Positions 6,686-13,609 of a stretch of 18,489 nucleotides of DNA are shown one piece after another. Within the stretch, counting starts at the first letter, position 1. Every line of letters begins with the position of its first letter. The notes below the pieces were generated by a model. The model worked only from the letters and a program-made list of their open reading frames with translations, was not told the DNA's origin and ran no database searches. Made by a program: the position numbers and the translations under genes. This DNA comes from Erysipelotrichaceae bacterium (GTDB lineage Bacteria > Bacillota_I > Bacilli_A > Erysipelotrichales > Erysipelotrichaceae): contig DOUE01000011.1 of NCBI GenBank assembly GCA_003520745.1, forward strand, positions 1-18,489. The letters are read 5' to 3'.

Positions 6686-7561
6686 ATGAGACAAATCGCC
6701 GACCATTGGAAAGACTACGAATGCATCGATGCCGGGAACGGGGAGAAACTGGAGCGCTGGGGCGAGATCGTCCTGCGCCGGCCCGACCCCCAGGCGGTTT
6801 GGCCGATCACCGATGAACACGGGTTGTGGAAAAAGCCGCACGCCCATTATCACCGCAGTAAAGCCGGCGGCGGGGAATGGGAATTCAAGAAGAAATTCCC
6901 CGAAGTCTGGACCATCGGTTTCAACGAACTGACGTTCAAAGTTTCCCCGACCGGATTCAAACATACGGGTCTTTTTCCCGAACAAGCTGTGAACTGGGAA
7001 TGGATGCAGGGGAAGATACGAAGTGCGAAGCGCGAGATCCGGGTGTTGAACCTGTTCGCATATACGGGTGGCGCGACCATGGCCTGCGCCAGCGCCGATG
7101 CAGCCGAAGTCGTCCATGTGGACGCCTCCAAAGGGATGATCCAATGGGCGAAGGAAAACCAAGCCCTGTGTCATCTGGAAAACGCGAAGATCCGCTACAT
7201 CCTGGACGACGTCATGAAGTTCATCGCCCGCGAGGAACGCCGCGGACGGACCTACCATGCGATCATCATGGATCCGCCCAGTTACGGACGGGGTCCCAAC
7301 GGTGAAATATGGAAGTTGGAAGACCAGTTGTACGAGTTGGTGGAAGCCTGCGCGAAGATCCTGGACCCCGATCCGCTCTTCTTCTGCGTCAATGCCTATA
7401 CTACCGGGTTTTCCAGCATCGTGTTGGAAAACATCCTGAACCTAAGCTTGAAACCGCGCTTTCCCCAGGCGACCATCGTCGCAGGGGAAATCGGTTTGCC
7501 GATTTCCCAGAAGGGTTGGATTTTACCGTGCGGGATCTACGGAAGGATGAGTCTGGAATGA
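6686..7561 (+). CDS. Class I SAM-dependent methyltransferase (RlmI/RlmL-like, probable RNA methyltransferase)
   Basis: This 291-residue protein has a short N-terminal region, then FKHTGLFPEQ (91-100), a block shared with RlmI/RlmK-type 23S rRNA methyltransferases. SAM-binding motif I is LNLFAYTGG (121-129), the acidic motif II is HVDASKG (144-150), and catalytic motif IV is DPPSYGRG (196-203). The N-terminal PUA domain of RlmI is absent, so the protein is shorter than RlmI (about 396 residues). AAGGAG before the ATG supports the start. It overlaps the next gene by ATGA; that gene is a pseudouridine synthase, which strengthens an RNA-modification role. Whether the target is C5 of cytosine or N7 of guanine cannot be told. 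Confidence 0.8.
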   Translation: MRQIADHWKDYECIDAGNGEKLERWGEIVLRRPDPQAVWPITDEHGLWKKPHAHYHRSKAGGGEWEFKKKFPEVWTIGFNELTFKVSPTGFKHTGLFPEQAVNWEWMQGKIRSAKREIRVLNLFAYTGGATMACASADAAEVVHVDASKGMIQWAKENQALCHLENAKIRYILDDVMKFIAREERRGRTYHAIIMDPPSYGRGPNGEIWKLEDQLYELVEACAKILDPDPLFFCVNAYTTGFSSIVLENILNLSLKPRFPQATIVAGEIGLPISQKGWILPCGIYGRMSLE

Positions 7562-8223
7562 ACGTCCTCTATGAAGACAACCACCTCTTGGTGGTCGTGA
7601 AAGAGGCGAATCTTCCGATGCAGGAAGACGAGAGCCACGATGTCGACCTGCTGACCTTGGGTAAACGATATTTGCGGGAAAAATACGCGAAGACCGGGAA
7701 CATCTACCTGGGCTTGGTCCATCGTTTGGATCGGCCGGTCGGCGGTGTCGTCGTGTTGGCGAAGACGTCGAAGGCCGCGGGGAGATTGAGCGAATCGATC
7801 CGCAAGCATGAAATCACCAAGGAATACCTGGCTATCGTCGAGGGGAAGCTTTCCGACGAGGGGGTATTGAAGGACACGTTGAAAAAAGACGAGAAGTCGA
7901 ATACGTCGAAAGTCGTACGGAGCGACGATCCCGAGGGCAAGGATGCGGAACTGTCGTATCGGTTGATCAAGCATGATCTCAACTTGTCGCTTGTGAGGAT
8001 TCAATTGATCACGGGTCGCTCCCATCAGATCCGGGTCCAGTTCTCATCCAGAGGGAATCCTCTCTGGGGGGATGCCCGCTACAACCGTAACGCGAAACCG
8101 GGCCAGCAGATCGCATTATGGGCGGTCAGATTATCCTTTCCCCATCCGGTGACGAAAGAAATCATGGATTTCACGTCGAATCCGCCGCGCAATCTTCCGT
8201 GGACCAAATTCAACATAAAATAA
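7558..8223 (+). CDS. RluA-family RNA pseudouridine synthase without S4 domain
   Basis: This 221-residue enzyme isomerises uridine to pseudouridine in rRNA or tRNA. The catalytic motif HRLDR (55-59) has the essential Asp at D58, followed by PVGGVVVLAK. Also seen are the start VLYEDNHLLVVVKEANLP (3-20), the family's first strand region, and GRSHQIRVQF with GNPLWGDARY toward the C-terminus. There is no S4 RNA-binding domain, as in the short RluA/RluC-like forms. The frame stays open upstream into the methyltransferase gene, but the conserved domain begins exactly at the ATG at 7558. The ATGA overlap and an upstream GGAAGGA site support that start. It is coexpressed with the methyltransferase; the exact target site is unknown. 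Confidence 0.88.
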   Translation: MNVLYEDNHLLVVVKEANLPMQEDESHDVDLLTLGKRYLREKYAKTGNIYLGLVHRLDRPVGGVVVLAKTSKAAGRLSESIRKHEITKEYLAIVEGKLSDEGVLKDTLKKDEKSNTSKVVRSDDPEGKDAELSYRLIKHDLNLSLVRIQLITGRSHQIRVQFSSRGNPLWGDARYNRNAKPGQQIALWAVRLSFPHPVTKEIMDFTSNPPRNLPWTKFNIK

Positions 8224-8247
8224 GCCGGGCTCGTCGAGTCCGGCTTT
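8222..8247. terminator. Bidirectional terminator between convergent genes
   Basis: An 11-bp stem (AAGCCGGGCTC / GAGTCCGGCTT, with one G-T pair) has a 3-base loop and T-rich flanks on both strands. It touches both stop codons: TAA of the pseudouridine synthase at 8221-8223 and TAA of the isomerase at 8246-8248 on the other strand. Confidence 0.8.
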
Positions 8248-9127
8248 ATAACGTACGTAGTAGCTTGCGCAGGGTATTCAGACTCTCCATCGTACCTTCG
8301 AACCCGACCTCGGGTTCGCAACTCAACGCGCCGGTATAACCGTTGTCGTGAAGGATCCGCAAGAGTTGGGCATAGGGCACTTCCCCTTTGCCTAAAGGGA
8401 CATGGAGGTAGGGTTTGGTGAGCCCGTCCACGTAGTGATAGTCTTTGATATGGAGATGATCGACCCACGGCAGGATCAGGCGTAATTCTTCGACCAGGGA
8501 CCCTTCCAGATAGCGGAACGGGATGCGGACGATGTTGGCGCGATAACTGTTGGCGGGATCATAGAGCAGTTTGAAATTCGGGGAATCGATGCGTTTCACC
8601 AGGTCGGCCGTCATCTTGCCTTTGGGAAGATGGGAATAAGGACAGTTCTCGACGACCAGGGTGATGTTTTCCCTTTCCGCCAAACGGACGGCCGGAGTCA
8701 ACAGGATGGCCATCGCTTCGATGTCGAACTTGTCCCCAAGCATCTTGCGGTTCTCCGGCGCGCGGAACGGGAAAACCCGGATCCGCGGACAATCGAGCTT
8801 ATGCGCGATGTCGATGGCGCGTTGAAGGTATTTCATGTGGGTCGCCAAATCGCCCTTGATGACCTTGAAGGTGGGACTGAAATCGGTCAAAACATCTTCG
8901 TCATGCAGCGGCAGCATCATAAACAAGGTCGACGCCAGACACGTGACGCTCATCCCGTAGAAATTCATCAGGTTCTTCACTTTTTCGACGGTAGCGTCGT
9001 CCAATTCTTCGATGGTCTTCCCCCAGAGCGAATGGATTTCGATCCGATGGACCCCCTCTTCCGAGATGGCGTTGAGCGCAAACTCAAAATCTTGCGATAT
9101 TTGGTCCGTGATGATACAAGGGTTCAT
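8246..9127 (-). CDS. Sugar phosphate isomerase/epimerase (xylose isomerase-like TIM barrel)
   Basis: This 293-residue protein belongs to the AP-endonuclease-2 / xylose-isomerase-like TIM-barrel superfamily. It has metal-binding residues in the usual places: E160 in VVENCPYS, D190 in LLYDPANS, H226 in DHLHIKDYH, and E271 in SCEPEVG. Members isomerise or epimerise sugars or inositol derivatives with a divalent metal. The substrate cannot be told; keto-sugar epimerases and inosose enzymes are both possible. The start ATG at 9127 follows AAAGGGGGAAAA; the longer open frame to 9169 is rejected because it runs into the promoter. No sugar transporter or kinase is adjacent, and it seems to be a single-gene transcript. 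Confidence 0.82.
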   Translation of the reverse strand: MNPCIITDQISQDFEFALNAISEEGVHRIEIHSLWGKTIEELDDATVEKVKNLMNFYGMSVTCLASTLFMMLPLHDEDVLTDFSPTFKVIKGDLATHMKYLQRAIDIAHKLDCPRIRVFPFRAPENRKMLGDKFDIEAMAILLTPAVRLAERENITLVVENCPYSHLPKGKMTADLVKRIDSPNFKLLYDPANSYRANIVRIPFRYLEGSLVEELRLILPWVDHLHIKDYHYVDGLTKPYLHVPLGKGEVPYAQLLRILHDNGYTGALSCEPEVGFEGTMESLNTLRKLLRTL

Positions 9128-9164
9128 GGTTTTCCCCCTTTCACAAGATACTCTAGATACTTCT

Positions 9165-9170
9165 ATCATA
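9165..9170 (-). promoter_or_regulatory. Possible -10 element of the isomerase gene
   Basis: TATGAT lies on the minus strand about 38 bases before the ATG. No convincing -35 was found 16-18 bases upstream. Confidence 0.3.
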
Positions 9171-9194
9171 CCCCTTTTTTAACGTTTCGACCAT

Positions 9195-9223
9195 AAAAAA
9201 AGCGACTCTGTGAACAGAGACGC
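9195..9223 (-). terminator. Terminator of the amino-acid permease gene
   Basis: On the minus strand GCGTCTCTGTTCACAGAGTCGC forms a stem with one T-T mismatch and is followed by seven T, about 16 bases after the permease stop. Confidence 0.85.
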
Positions 9224-9238
9224 CCGGATTTTCTGATT

Positions 9239-10636
9239 TTAGGAATGTTTGGGTTTCACAAGCAGCCCGGCGACGATGCCAAGGATGGAAACCGTGAGGT
9301 AAACGGCGACTTTCGGGCTTTGGAAACCGCCATAGACCGCCGTGGCGGCCCCTAGGATCGCGAGGATCGGGAAGAGTGCGCCGAAGACCCAGGAATCGAC
9401 TTTCTTCTGAAAGAACTGCTTCAAGACGCCGAAATAGATCAGGATCATGAAGATGTAGATGAGGACGATCGAAATCTCGTCGACCGACATCCCGCTGAAC
9501 ATCGTCCACCCCATGAAAATCGACCCCGTGGTGCTGGCGAAGTGAAGAAGCAGCCAGAACATGCTGACGACGAAGGTGAACACGGCGGAAAAGAACGGGA
9601 TGTCGAAGCGGAGGTTGAGCTTGGCGAACTTTTCGCTCCAGAACATTTCGTTGCGCAGACCCAAGGCATACGGAAGACGGATATAGCCCAGGATCAACCC
9701 GTTGGAAGTACCCAGTACAGACAGGACGACGGCGACCAGCACGACGCGGTATCCGACGTTGCCGAAGAACTTCTGGGCGAACACGCTCACGGCGTTGTTG
9801 CCGAGTTCCATGACTTGGCTCGGGCCTAAAACGGCGTTGATACCGACGAAATACGCGATGTAGATCAACATGATCAAAAGCGGCGCGAAGGTCAGCGCCA
9901 ACGGCAGGTTGCGTTTCGGATTCTTGATTTCATGGGCGATCGAAGGGGCGACCTGCCATCCGTCGAAAGCGAAGGCGATCGGGACCAGGGCGGCGAAGAA
10001 TCCGCCACCGATCAAACCCGCGTCCGCGAAATGAATGACTTCGACGGGATTCCCGAAGACCAGACCGACGAACGCCAATACGAATAAAGCCGATACTTTC
10101 ACGATCATCGCGAAACTTTGGAACTTACCGGCCGATTTGGTCGAAAACATATTGAAAACGAACAAGAAAACGATGATGAGCAACGTCACGACCCATTCGG
10201 TCAAGGAAAACGGATAGCCCCAGGCCGGAACCCAGGAAAAAGCGACGCCGAAGAAAGTGCCCTCAGCGGTCCATCCGAACAATTCGGAAAGATACATCGC
10301 GGCGACCCAGGAAACGACGGCGACCAGCGCCGGATAATAGAACATCGTTTGAAACCAACCCGCGAGATATCCCAAGGTTTTCCCCCAGGTCATTTCGCAA
10401 TACGTGATCAAACCGCCGACGTTTTCGTCGCGTTTGGCCAAAACGGCGATGGTGAGACCTCCGAAAATGATCCCGATGCCACCGAGAATCCATGCCAATA
10501 CCCCCAGAAACACCGATCCGTCCACGGCTGCCAGAACGTTATCGGTCTTGAAAAAGATCCCCGAACCGATGACGATCCCGACGATCATGGCCGTGGTCGT
10601 CAATAAACCGAACTTCCTCTTTTGAAGATTCTCCAT
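9239..10636 (-). CDS. APC-family amino-acid permease (LAT/SteT-like)
   Basis: This is a 465-residue polytopic membrane transporter. The first helix holds the APC signature GIVIGSGIFF, and AFAFDGWQ in the middle matches the region that binds substrate in LAT-type and SteT-type exchangers. By eye there are about 12 hydrophobic segments, starting near residue 12 and ending before a short basic tail (KPKHS). It probably exchanges or imports amino acids at the cytoplasmic membrane; the substrate is not readable. The start ATG at 10636 has AAAGGGAAG upstream. An in-frame ATG at 10651 overlaps that site and is less likely, and the further open frame runs through the promoter. It is a single-gene transcript with a clear promoter that carries palindromic operator-like sites, so its expression is probably controlled by a DNA-binding regulator. 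Confidence 0.88.
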   Translation of the reverse strand: MENLQKRKFGLLTTTAMIVGIVIGSGIFFKTDNVLAAVDGSVFLGVLAWILGGIGIIFGGLTIAVLAKRDENVGGLITYCEMTWGKTLGYLAGWFQTMFYYPALVAVVSWVAAMYLSELFGWTAEGTFFGVAFSWVPAWGYPFSLTEWVVTLLIIVFLFVFNMFSTKSAGKFQSFAMIVKVSALFVLAFVGLVFGNPVEVIHFADAGLIGGGFFAALVPIAFAFDGWQVAPSIAHEIKNPKRNLPLALTFAPLLIMLIYIAYFVGINAVLGPSQVMELGNNAVSVFAQKFFGNVGYRVVLVAVVLSVLGTSNGLILGYIRLPYALGLRNEMFWSEKFAKLNLRFDIPFFSAVFTFVVSMFWLLLHFASTTGSIFMGWTMFSGMSVDEISIVLIYIFMILIYFGVLKQFFQKKVDSWVFGALFPILAILGAATAVYGGFQSPKVAVYLTVSILGIVAGLLVKPKHS

Positions 10637-10653
10637 GTACTTCCCTTTCATGA

Positions 10654-10668
10654 AAACTTGACAAGTTT
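10654..10668. promoter_or_regulatory. Palindromic operator candidate at the permease transcription start
   Basis: AAACTTGACAAGTTT is a perfect palindrome with 7-base arms around a central base. It spans the predicted +1 of the permease promoter (about 10667), a classic repressor position. Its core ACTTG/CAAGT is shared with the inverted repeat at 10677-10706. Confidence 0.65.
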
Positions 10669-10673
10669 GTTTC

Positions 10674-10702
10674 ATTCTACTTGATGGAGGATGGAGCGTC
10701 AA
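10674..10702 (-). promoter_or_regulatory. Promoter of the amino-acid permease gene
   Basis: On the minus strand -35 TTGACG (10702-10697) and -10 TAGAAT (10679-10674) have an exact 17-base spacer. The predicted +1 is about 10667, some 30 bases before the ATG. Confidence 0.8.
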
Positions 10703-10706
10703 GTAG
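10677..10706. repeat. Inverted repeat spanning the -35 and -10 of the permease promoter
   Basis: CTACTTGA (10677-10684) and TCAAGTAG (10699-10706) are perfect inverted copies 14 bases apart. On the minus strand one arm covers the -35 and the other overlaps the -10. The ACTTG core recurs in the palindrome at 10654-10668. Confidence 0.6.
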
Positions 10707-10734
10707 AGAATCGATATCTCTAGGATGAAACCTG

Positions 10735-10759
10735 AAAAAAGTCCGCATCGGACTTTTTT
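10735..10759 (-). terminator. Terminator of the HAD hydrolase gene
   Basis: The stem GTCCG/CGGAC with a 3-base loop is extended by A6/T6 on either side, three bases beyond the HAD stop. It is symmetric, so it could also act on the plus strand. Confidence 0.85.
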
Positions 10760-10762
10760 CCA

Positions 10763-11581
10763 TTAGTTGAATGCAGGCAGAAAGTTCAATAGCGCATGGG
10801 CGATCCCGTCTTCTAGGTTACTGAGGGTCACATGGTCCGCGATGGCTTTCAACGGTTCGACCGCGTTCCCCATTGCCACCCCGATCCCCGCATAACGGAT
10901 CATCGAGAGATCGTTCTCCGCATCCCCGAACGCGATCAGATGATGGTGTTCATACCCCAACGAAGTCAGGACATGCTTCAAAGCAAACCCTTTATCGACG
11001 TTCTGCGCGGTGAATTCCACATAGAACGGCGCCGTGAACATACAGTTGAGTTCATTGCGAAACGGAGCGTACAGTTCATCGAACACGCTGCGTAGATACT
11101 CGGGTTTCCCGCTGGTCAGGATCTTGTTGAGATCACCGTCGAGGTTCGCCTTAAGATCGTCGACCCGTATCAACTCAAGCGAATTGTTCTTGGCCTCCTT
11201 CACCACGTTCACCCCGTCCAGGTTCTCCGTAAACATCTTGGATCCGTTGTCGATCATCACGGTGACGTCGAAGTTCTTGACGTGGTTAAGCACCTTCAAC
11301 GTTTCTTCATGGGTCAACGCTTGATTGTAGAGGACCTTGTCCCCCGGCACTTGGATGACCTTGCTTCCGTTATAGGCCACAAGCAGACCGCCGTAGCGGT
11401 CCATCTCCAATTCTTTCCGATAGGATTGAAGCCCGTTTTCCGGTCGGCCGGAAGCCAGGATCAAGGTGTAGCCGGCTTCTTGCGCCTTAAGCAGGGTTTC
11501 TTTCGTGAACGGACGGATCTTCTTGTCTTGATCGACCAAGGTGCCGTCCACATCCATGGCGATGAATTTCAATTTCCTCAT
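10763..11581 (-). CDS. Cof-type HAD-IIB hydrolase (sugar or nucleotide phosphatase)
   Basis: This 272-residue HAD superfamily phosphatase has motif I MDVDGTLVD with D10 and D12, motif II ASGRP (43-47), motif III Lys probably K197 in DKGFAL, and motif IV FGDAENDLSM with D220 and D224. The large cap between motifs II and III is of the C2B type. Such enzymes dephosphorylate sugar phosphates, flavin mononucleotide or pyridoxal phosphate in the cytosol, and substrates cannot be predicted from sequence. The start ATG at 11581 has GGAGG 8 bases upstream; the more distal in-frame ATG at 11602 lies before that site. It appears to be a single-gene transcript with its own -10 and a terminator directly after the stop. 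Confidence 0.9.
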   Translation of the reverse strand: MRKLKFIAMDVDGTLVDQDKKIRPFTKETLLKAQEAGYTLILASGRPENGLQSYRKELEMDRYGGLLVAYNGSKVIQVPGDKVLYNQALTHEETLKVLNHVKNFDVTVMIDNGSKMFTENLDGVNVVKEAKNNSLELIRVDDLKANLDGDLNKILTSGKPEYLRSVFDELYAPFRNELNCMFTAPFYVEFTAQNVDKGFALKHVLTSLGYEHHHLIAFGDAENDLSMIRYAGIGVAMGNAVEPLKAIADHVTLSNLEDGIAHALLNFLPAFN

Positions 11582-11600
11582 AGTGAACCTCCGCGGGTTC

Positions 11601-11606
11601 ATTCTA
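11601..11606 (-). promoter_or_regulatory. Possible -10 element of the HAD gene
   Basis: TAGAAT on the minus strand lies 20 bases before the ATG. The same -10 is used by the permease. The hexamer 17 bases upstream (TATGAA) is a poor -35, so an activator may be needed. Confidence 0.4.
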
Positions 11607-11636
11607 TCGAAACGGATCGGACTTTCATAGCGCGTC

Positions 11637-11678
11637 GGGAAACGATGGAAAGAATGACCGGGTTTTCCATCGTTTCCC
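11637..11678. repeat. 15-base perfect inverted repeat upstream of the HAD gene
   Basis: GGGAAACGATGGAAA (11637-11651) and TTTCCATCGTTTCCC (11664-11678) are perfect inverted copies with a 12-base spacer. It has no T-run and lies about 30 bases upstream of the HAD -10. It is separate from the terminator at 11703-11728. It could be a regulator site or a structured RNA end. Confidence 0.7.
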
Positions 11679-11702
11679 TTGGATTTATGAAATCCACATA
11701 CG

Positions 11703-11728
11703 AAAAAGAGCGAATGTCCGCTCTTTTT
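11703..11728 (-). terminator. Terminator of the five-gene lipid/FMN operon
   Basis: The stem AAAAAGAGCG / CGCTCTTTTT with a 6-base loop is 10 bp long and perfect. It lies three bases past the stop of the last gene and is followed on the minus strand by T-rich sequence. Confidence 0.85.
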
Positions 11729-11731
11729 CCC

Positions 11732-12343
11732 TTACGTTAAGTTCCCGACCCTCTTCTGATACTCGTACAGACGTTGGATCGTATGTTCTTCCTTCGCGTC
11801 CATGACGACCTGGGTGATGCTTTCGATGAGGACCAGGCTCGTACCCGTCGGATTGCCATTACCGTCCAACAGGTTCACGTTGACGAACGTCTCATCCAAT
11901 TTCCCGATCAGACCGCATACATCATAGCGGCGGCTATCCATGATTTCCATGGAGACGACTTTCTGGGCGCTATAGGCTTGTTTCAGAAAGCCCCGCAACA
12001 GTTCATTCCCCGAGGATTCATAGACGGTGTTTTCTTCGCCGTTGAGTTTCCACAAGGTCGCGACCCGTTGGATCAGCGGGGTGTCGGCTTCGACACGGTA
12101 GATGATGTCGACGGGGAGACAGGCGATCCCATCGTTGGATCCGTAGACGTCGATCCTTGAAAAAACCACACCGGTCTCCGACAAAGCGGCGACGATCCCG
12201 CAGGTGAACTGATTGGGATCGAGGTCGTTGGTGAAAAGCGTGATGATTTTATGCGAATCCAAACTCATACGGAGAAACGAAGCGATATCGCCCGGTTGTT
12301 CCTTCGGGGCGTTCGCATTTTGAATCCGGTAGTTTTTAACCAT
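11732..12343 (-). CDS. Unrecognised protein made of two tandem domains of about 70 residues
   Basis: I do not recognise this 203-residue soluble protein. It is an internal duplication. Residues about 31-98 and 127-195 share the pattern of hydrophobic strand, then CGIVAALSET (48-57) against CGLIGKLDET (143-152), then a Gly-rich turn, a hydrophobic pair ending near YRV / TQV, and IQR (91-93 and 189-191). The strand-rich pattern of alternating hydrophobic residues, a small Gly turn and a short C-terminal stretch could fit a small beta-barrel such as an Sm-like fold, but this is a guess. It has no signal or membrane segment. The start ATG at 12343 is set by AAGGAGG; the in-frame ATG at 12364 overlaps the previous stop but would place that site inside the gene. 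It is the last gene of the cardiolipin-patatin-FMN operon. Confidence 0.75.
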   Translation of the reverse strand: MVKNYRIQNANAPKEQPGDIASFLRMSLDSHKIITLFTNDLDPNQFTCGIVAALSETGVVFSRIDVYGSNDGIACLPVDIIYRVEADTPLIQRVATLWKLNGEENTVYESSGNELLRGFLKQAYSAQKVVSMEIMDSRRYDVCGLIGKLDETFVNVNLLDGNGNPTGTSLVLIESITQVVMDAKEEHTIQRLYEYQKRVGNLT

Positions 12344-12360
12344 GCGTTCCTCCTTTCGGC

Positions 12361-12744
12361 TCATTTCTCAAGCGCACGTGAAATCGCCTGAAGGATGGCT
12401 TGACTGCTGTAGGTCGCCCCTGAGATCACATCCACGTCCAGGGACTGGCTCGAAAGGACATCGTCGATAATGCTTTCCGCCGGTGCGCCTTGTCCGTTCA
12501 TGTGCTTTATTAGGATGATCGAGGTCATACGATGGTCTTGGATCGTGACTTCGACGCTTACGATGACGGGGAAATGCGAGGATTCACCACGATAGACCCC
12601 ATCGTCGATCTTGGACAGATCGACATCATTCATTTCGGTCTTGGCGAGTTTCTGTAAATCGGATTGAAGATAGAAATAAGTGGAGACACCGAAAACGACG
12701 AGCGCCAACAACGCAATGAATCCGATCCGTACGATTTTCTTCAT
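12361..12744 (-). CDS. Membrane-anchored FMN-binding-domain protein (paralogue 2)
   Basis: This 127-residue protein has a basic MKKIVR start, one strong hydrophobic segment (about 8-26) and an extracytoplasmic FMN_bind-type domain. The motif DVISGATYSS (105-114) matches the flavinylation site, with T111 as the likely FMN-bearing residue. KIDDGVYRGES (45-55) begins the domain. The segment QSLDVDVxSGATxSS is nearly the same as in the protein at 2799-3197, so the two are paralogues. The ATG lies one base after the stop of the patatin gene (TAACATG), and no good ribosome binding site is seen, which suggests translational coupling. The open frame reaches back to 12897, but that part is antiparallel to nothing conserved and lies inside the patatin gene. 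Electron-transfer partners are not visible. Confidence 0.82.
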   Translation of the reverse strand: MKKIVRIGFIALLALVVFGVSTYFYLQSDLQKLAKTEMNDVDLSKIDDGVYRGESSHFPVIVSVEVTIQDHRMTSIILIKHMNGQGAPAESIIDDVLSSQSLDVDVISGATYSSQAILQAISRALEK

Positions 12745-12745
12745 G

Positions 12746-13597
12746 TTACTTCGCGAAGAACGCAAGGAGTTCTTCCTTACGGTTCTCACAGTCTTCCTTG
12801 GCGAGGTTAAACATGTCGATGATCTGTTGTTCGGTGCCGGAGAAACGCTTGACCCCGCAGTCGCGCGTCGGTTGAAGGAGGATGGCCTTGCCTTCATCCT
12901 GCAGGGCGCGCACTTCGTTCATCTCGTCGTAATAGACTTGCGTCCGGGCACGGAAATCCTTAAGCAGAGTCTTGTATTTGAAGTACATCAGATCCAAAAC
13001 GAACTGAAGGAAAGGGCTGTTGGGTTTTCGGACGAAGCCGGGGTCCTTGGTGACGACGACCAGGAATTTCTTTGCGCCCAGTTCTTTCGCCCGACCGATC
13101 GGAACCATGGTGGTGACGCCTCCGTCCAGGTAGTAGGTATCGCCGATCTTGACGTTGCGTCCGGCTAAAGGTAGCGTACACGCGGCCTTTAGGAACCGGA
13201 TGTCTTCGTCCATGGTGAATTGGTTCTTCCAGATGGTTTTCTGGATGCTTAAGTCATAGACCCCGAATTCGACCGCTTGTTTTTGGGCACGCAGTTTATT
13301 CACATCGAATTTCAAGATTTCCTTGATGACCGTTTCGAAAAGGAAGTCGTATCCGACCGGCTGTCCTTCATGCAAAAGCGGATACCATCCGACGTTGTGT
13401 CTGTGGGAGGCATATTTCATCGAGGTCAACTTCAAGGCTTCGATGTCTTTCAATACATAGTGGCAGGCATGCATGGCGCCGCTTGAAATCCCGACGACCG
13501 TATCCGCTTCGATGCCTTGCTCGATCAACCAAACCAAGACGCCGGCGGTGTAACTTCCGCGTAGGCCGCCGCCTTCCAATACCAATGCGATGTTCAT
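12746..13597 (-). CDS. Patatin-like phospholipase
   Basis: This 283-residue serine hydrolase of the patatin/RssA family cleaves acyl chains from membrane lipids. The family features are all present: the oxyanion loop GGGLRG (9-14), the nucleophile motif GISSG (36-40) with S38, and the dyad Asp in DGG (158-160). No signal peptide or membrane helix is seen, so it probably acts from the cytosol on the inner face of the membrane. The start at 13597 has AAAGGAGAA 6-7 bases upstream. It lies 12 bases after the cardiolipin synthase stop and one base before the FMN-binding gene, in a compact operon. Pairing with a cardiolipin synthase suggests a role in phospholipid turnover, but the lipid substrate is inferred only. 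Confidence 0.92.
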   Translation of the reverse strand: MNIALVLEGGGLRGSYTAGVLVWLIEQGIEADTVVGISSGAMHACHYVLKDIEALKLTSMKYASHRHNVGWYPLLHEGQPVGYDFLFETVIKEILKFDVNKLRAQKQAVEFGVYDLSIQKTIWKNQFTMDEDIRFLKAACTLPLAGRNVKIGDTYYLDGGVTTMVPIGRAKELGAKKFLVVVTKDPGFVRKPNSPFLQFVLDLMYFKYKTLLKDFRARTQVYYDEMNEVRALQDEGKAILLQPTRDCGVKRFSGTEQQIIDMFNLAKEDCENRKEELLAFFAK

Positions 13598-13609
13598 GGG
13601 GTTCTCCTT

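Noticed and set aside
7309..7557. A longer pseudouridine synthase starting inside the methyltransferase gene
   Set aside because: The methyltransferase frame is conserved over this stretch and the RluA-type domain begins at the ATG at 7558.
12745..12897. A longer start for the second FMN-binding protein
   Set aside because: The extension lies within the patatin gene, is rich in Arg and Ser without pattern, and would put the membrane anchor in the middle of the protein.
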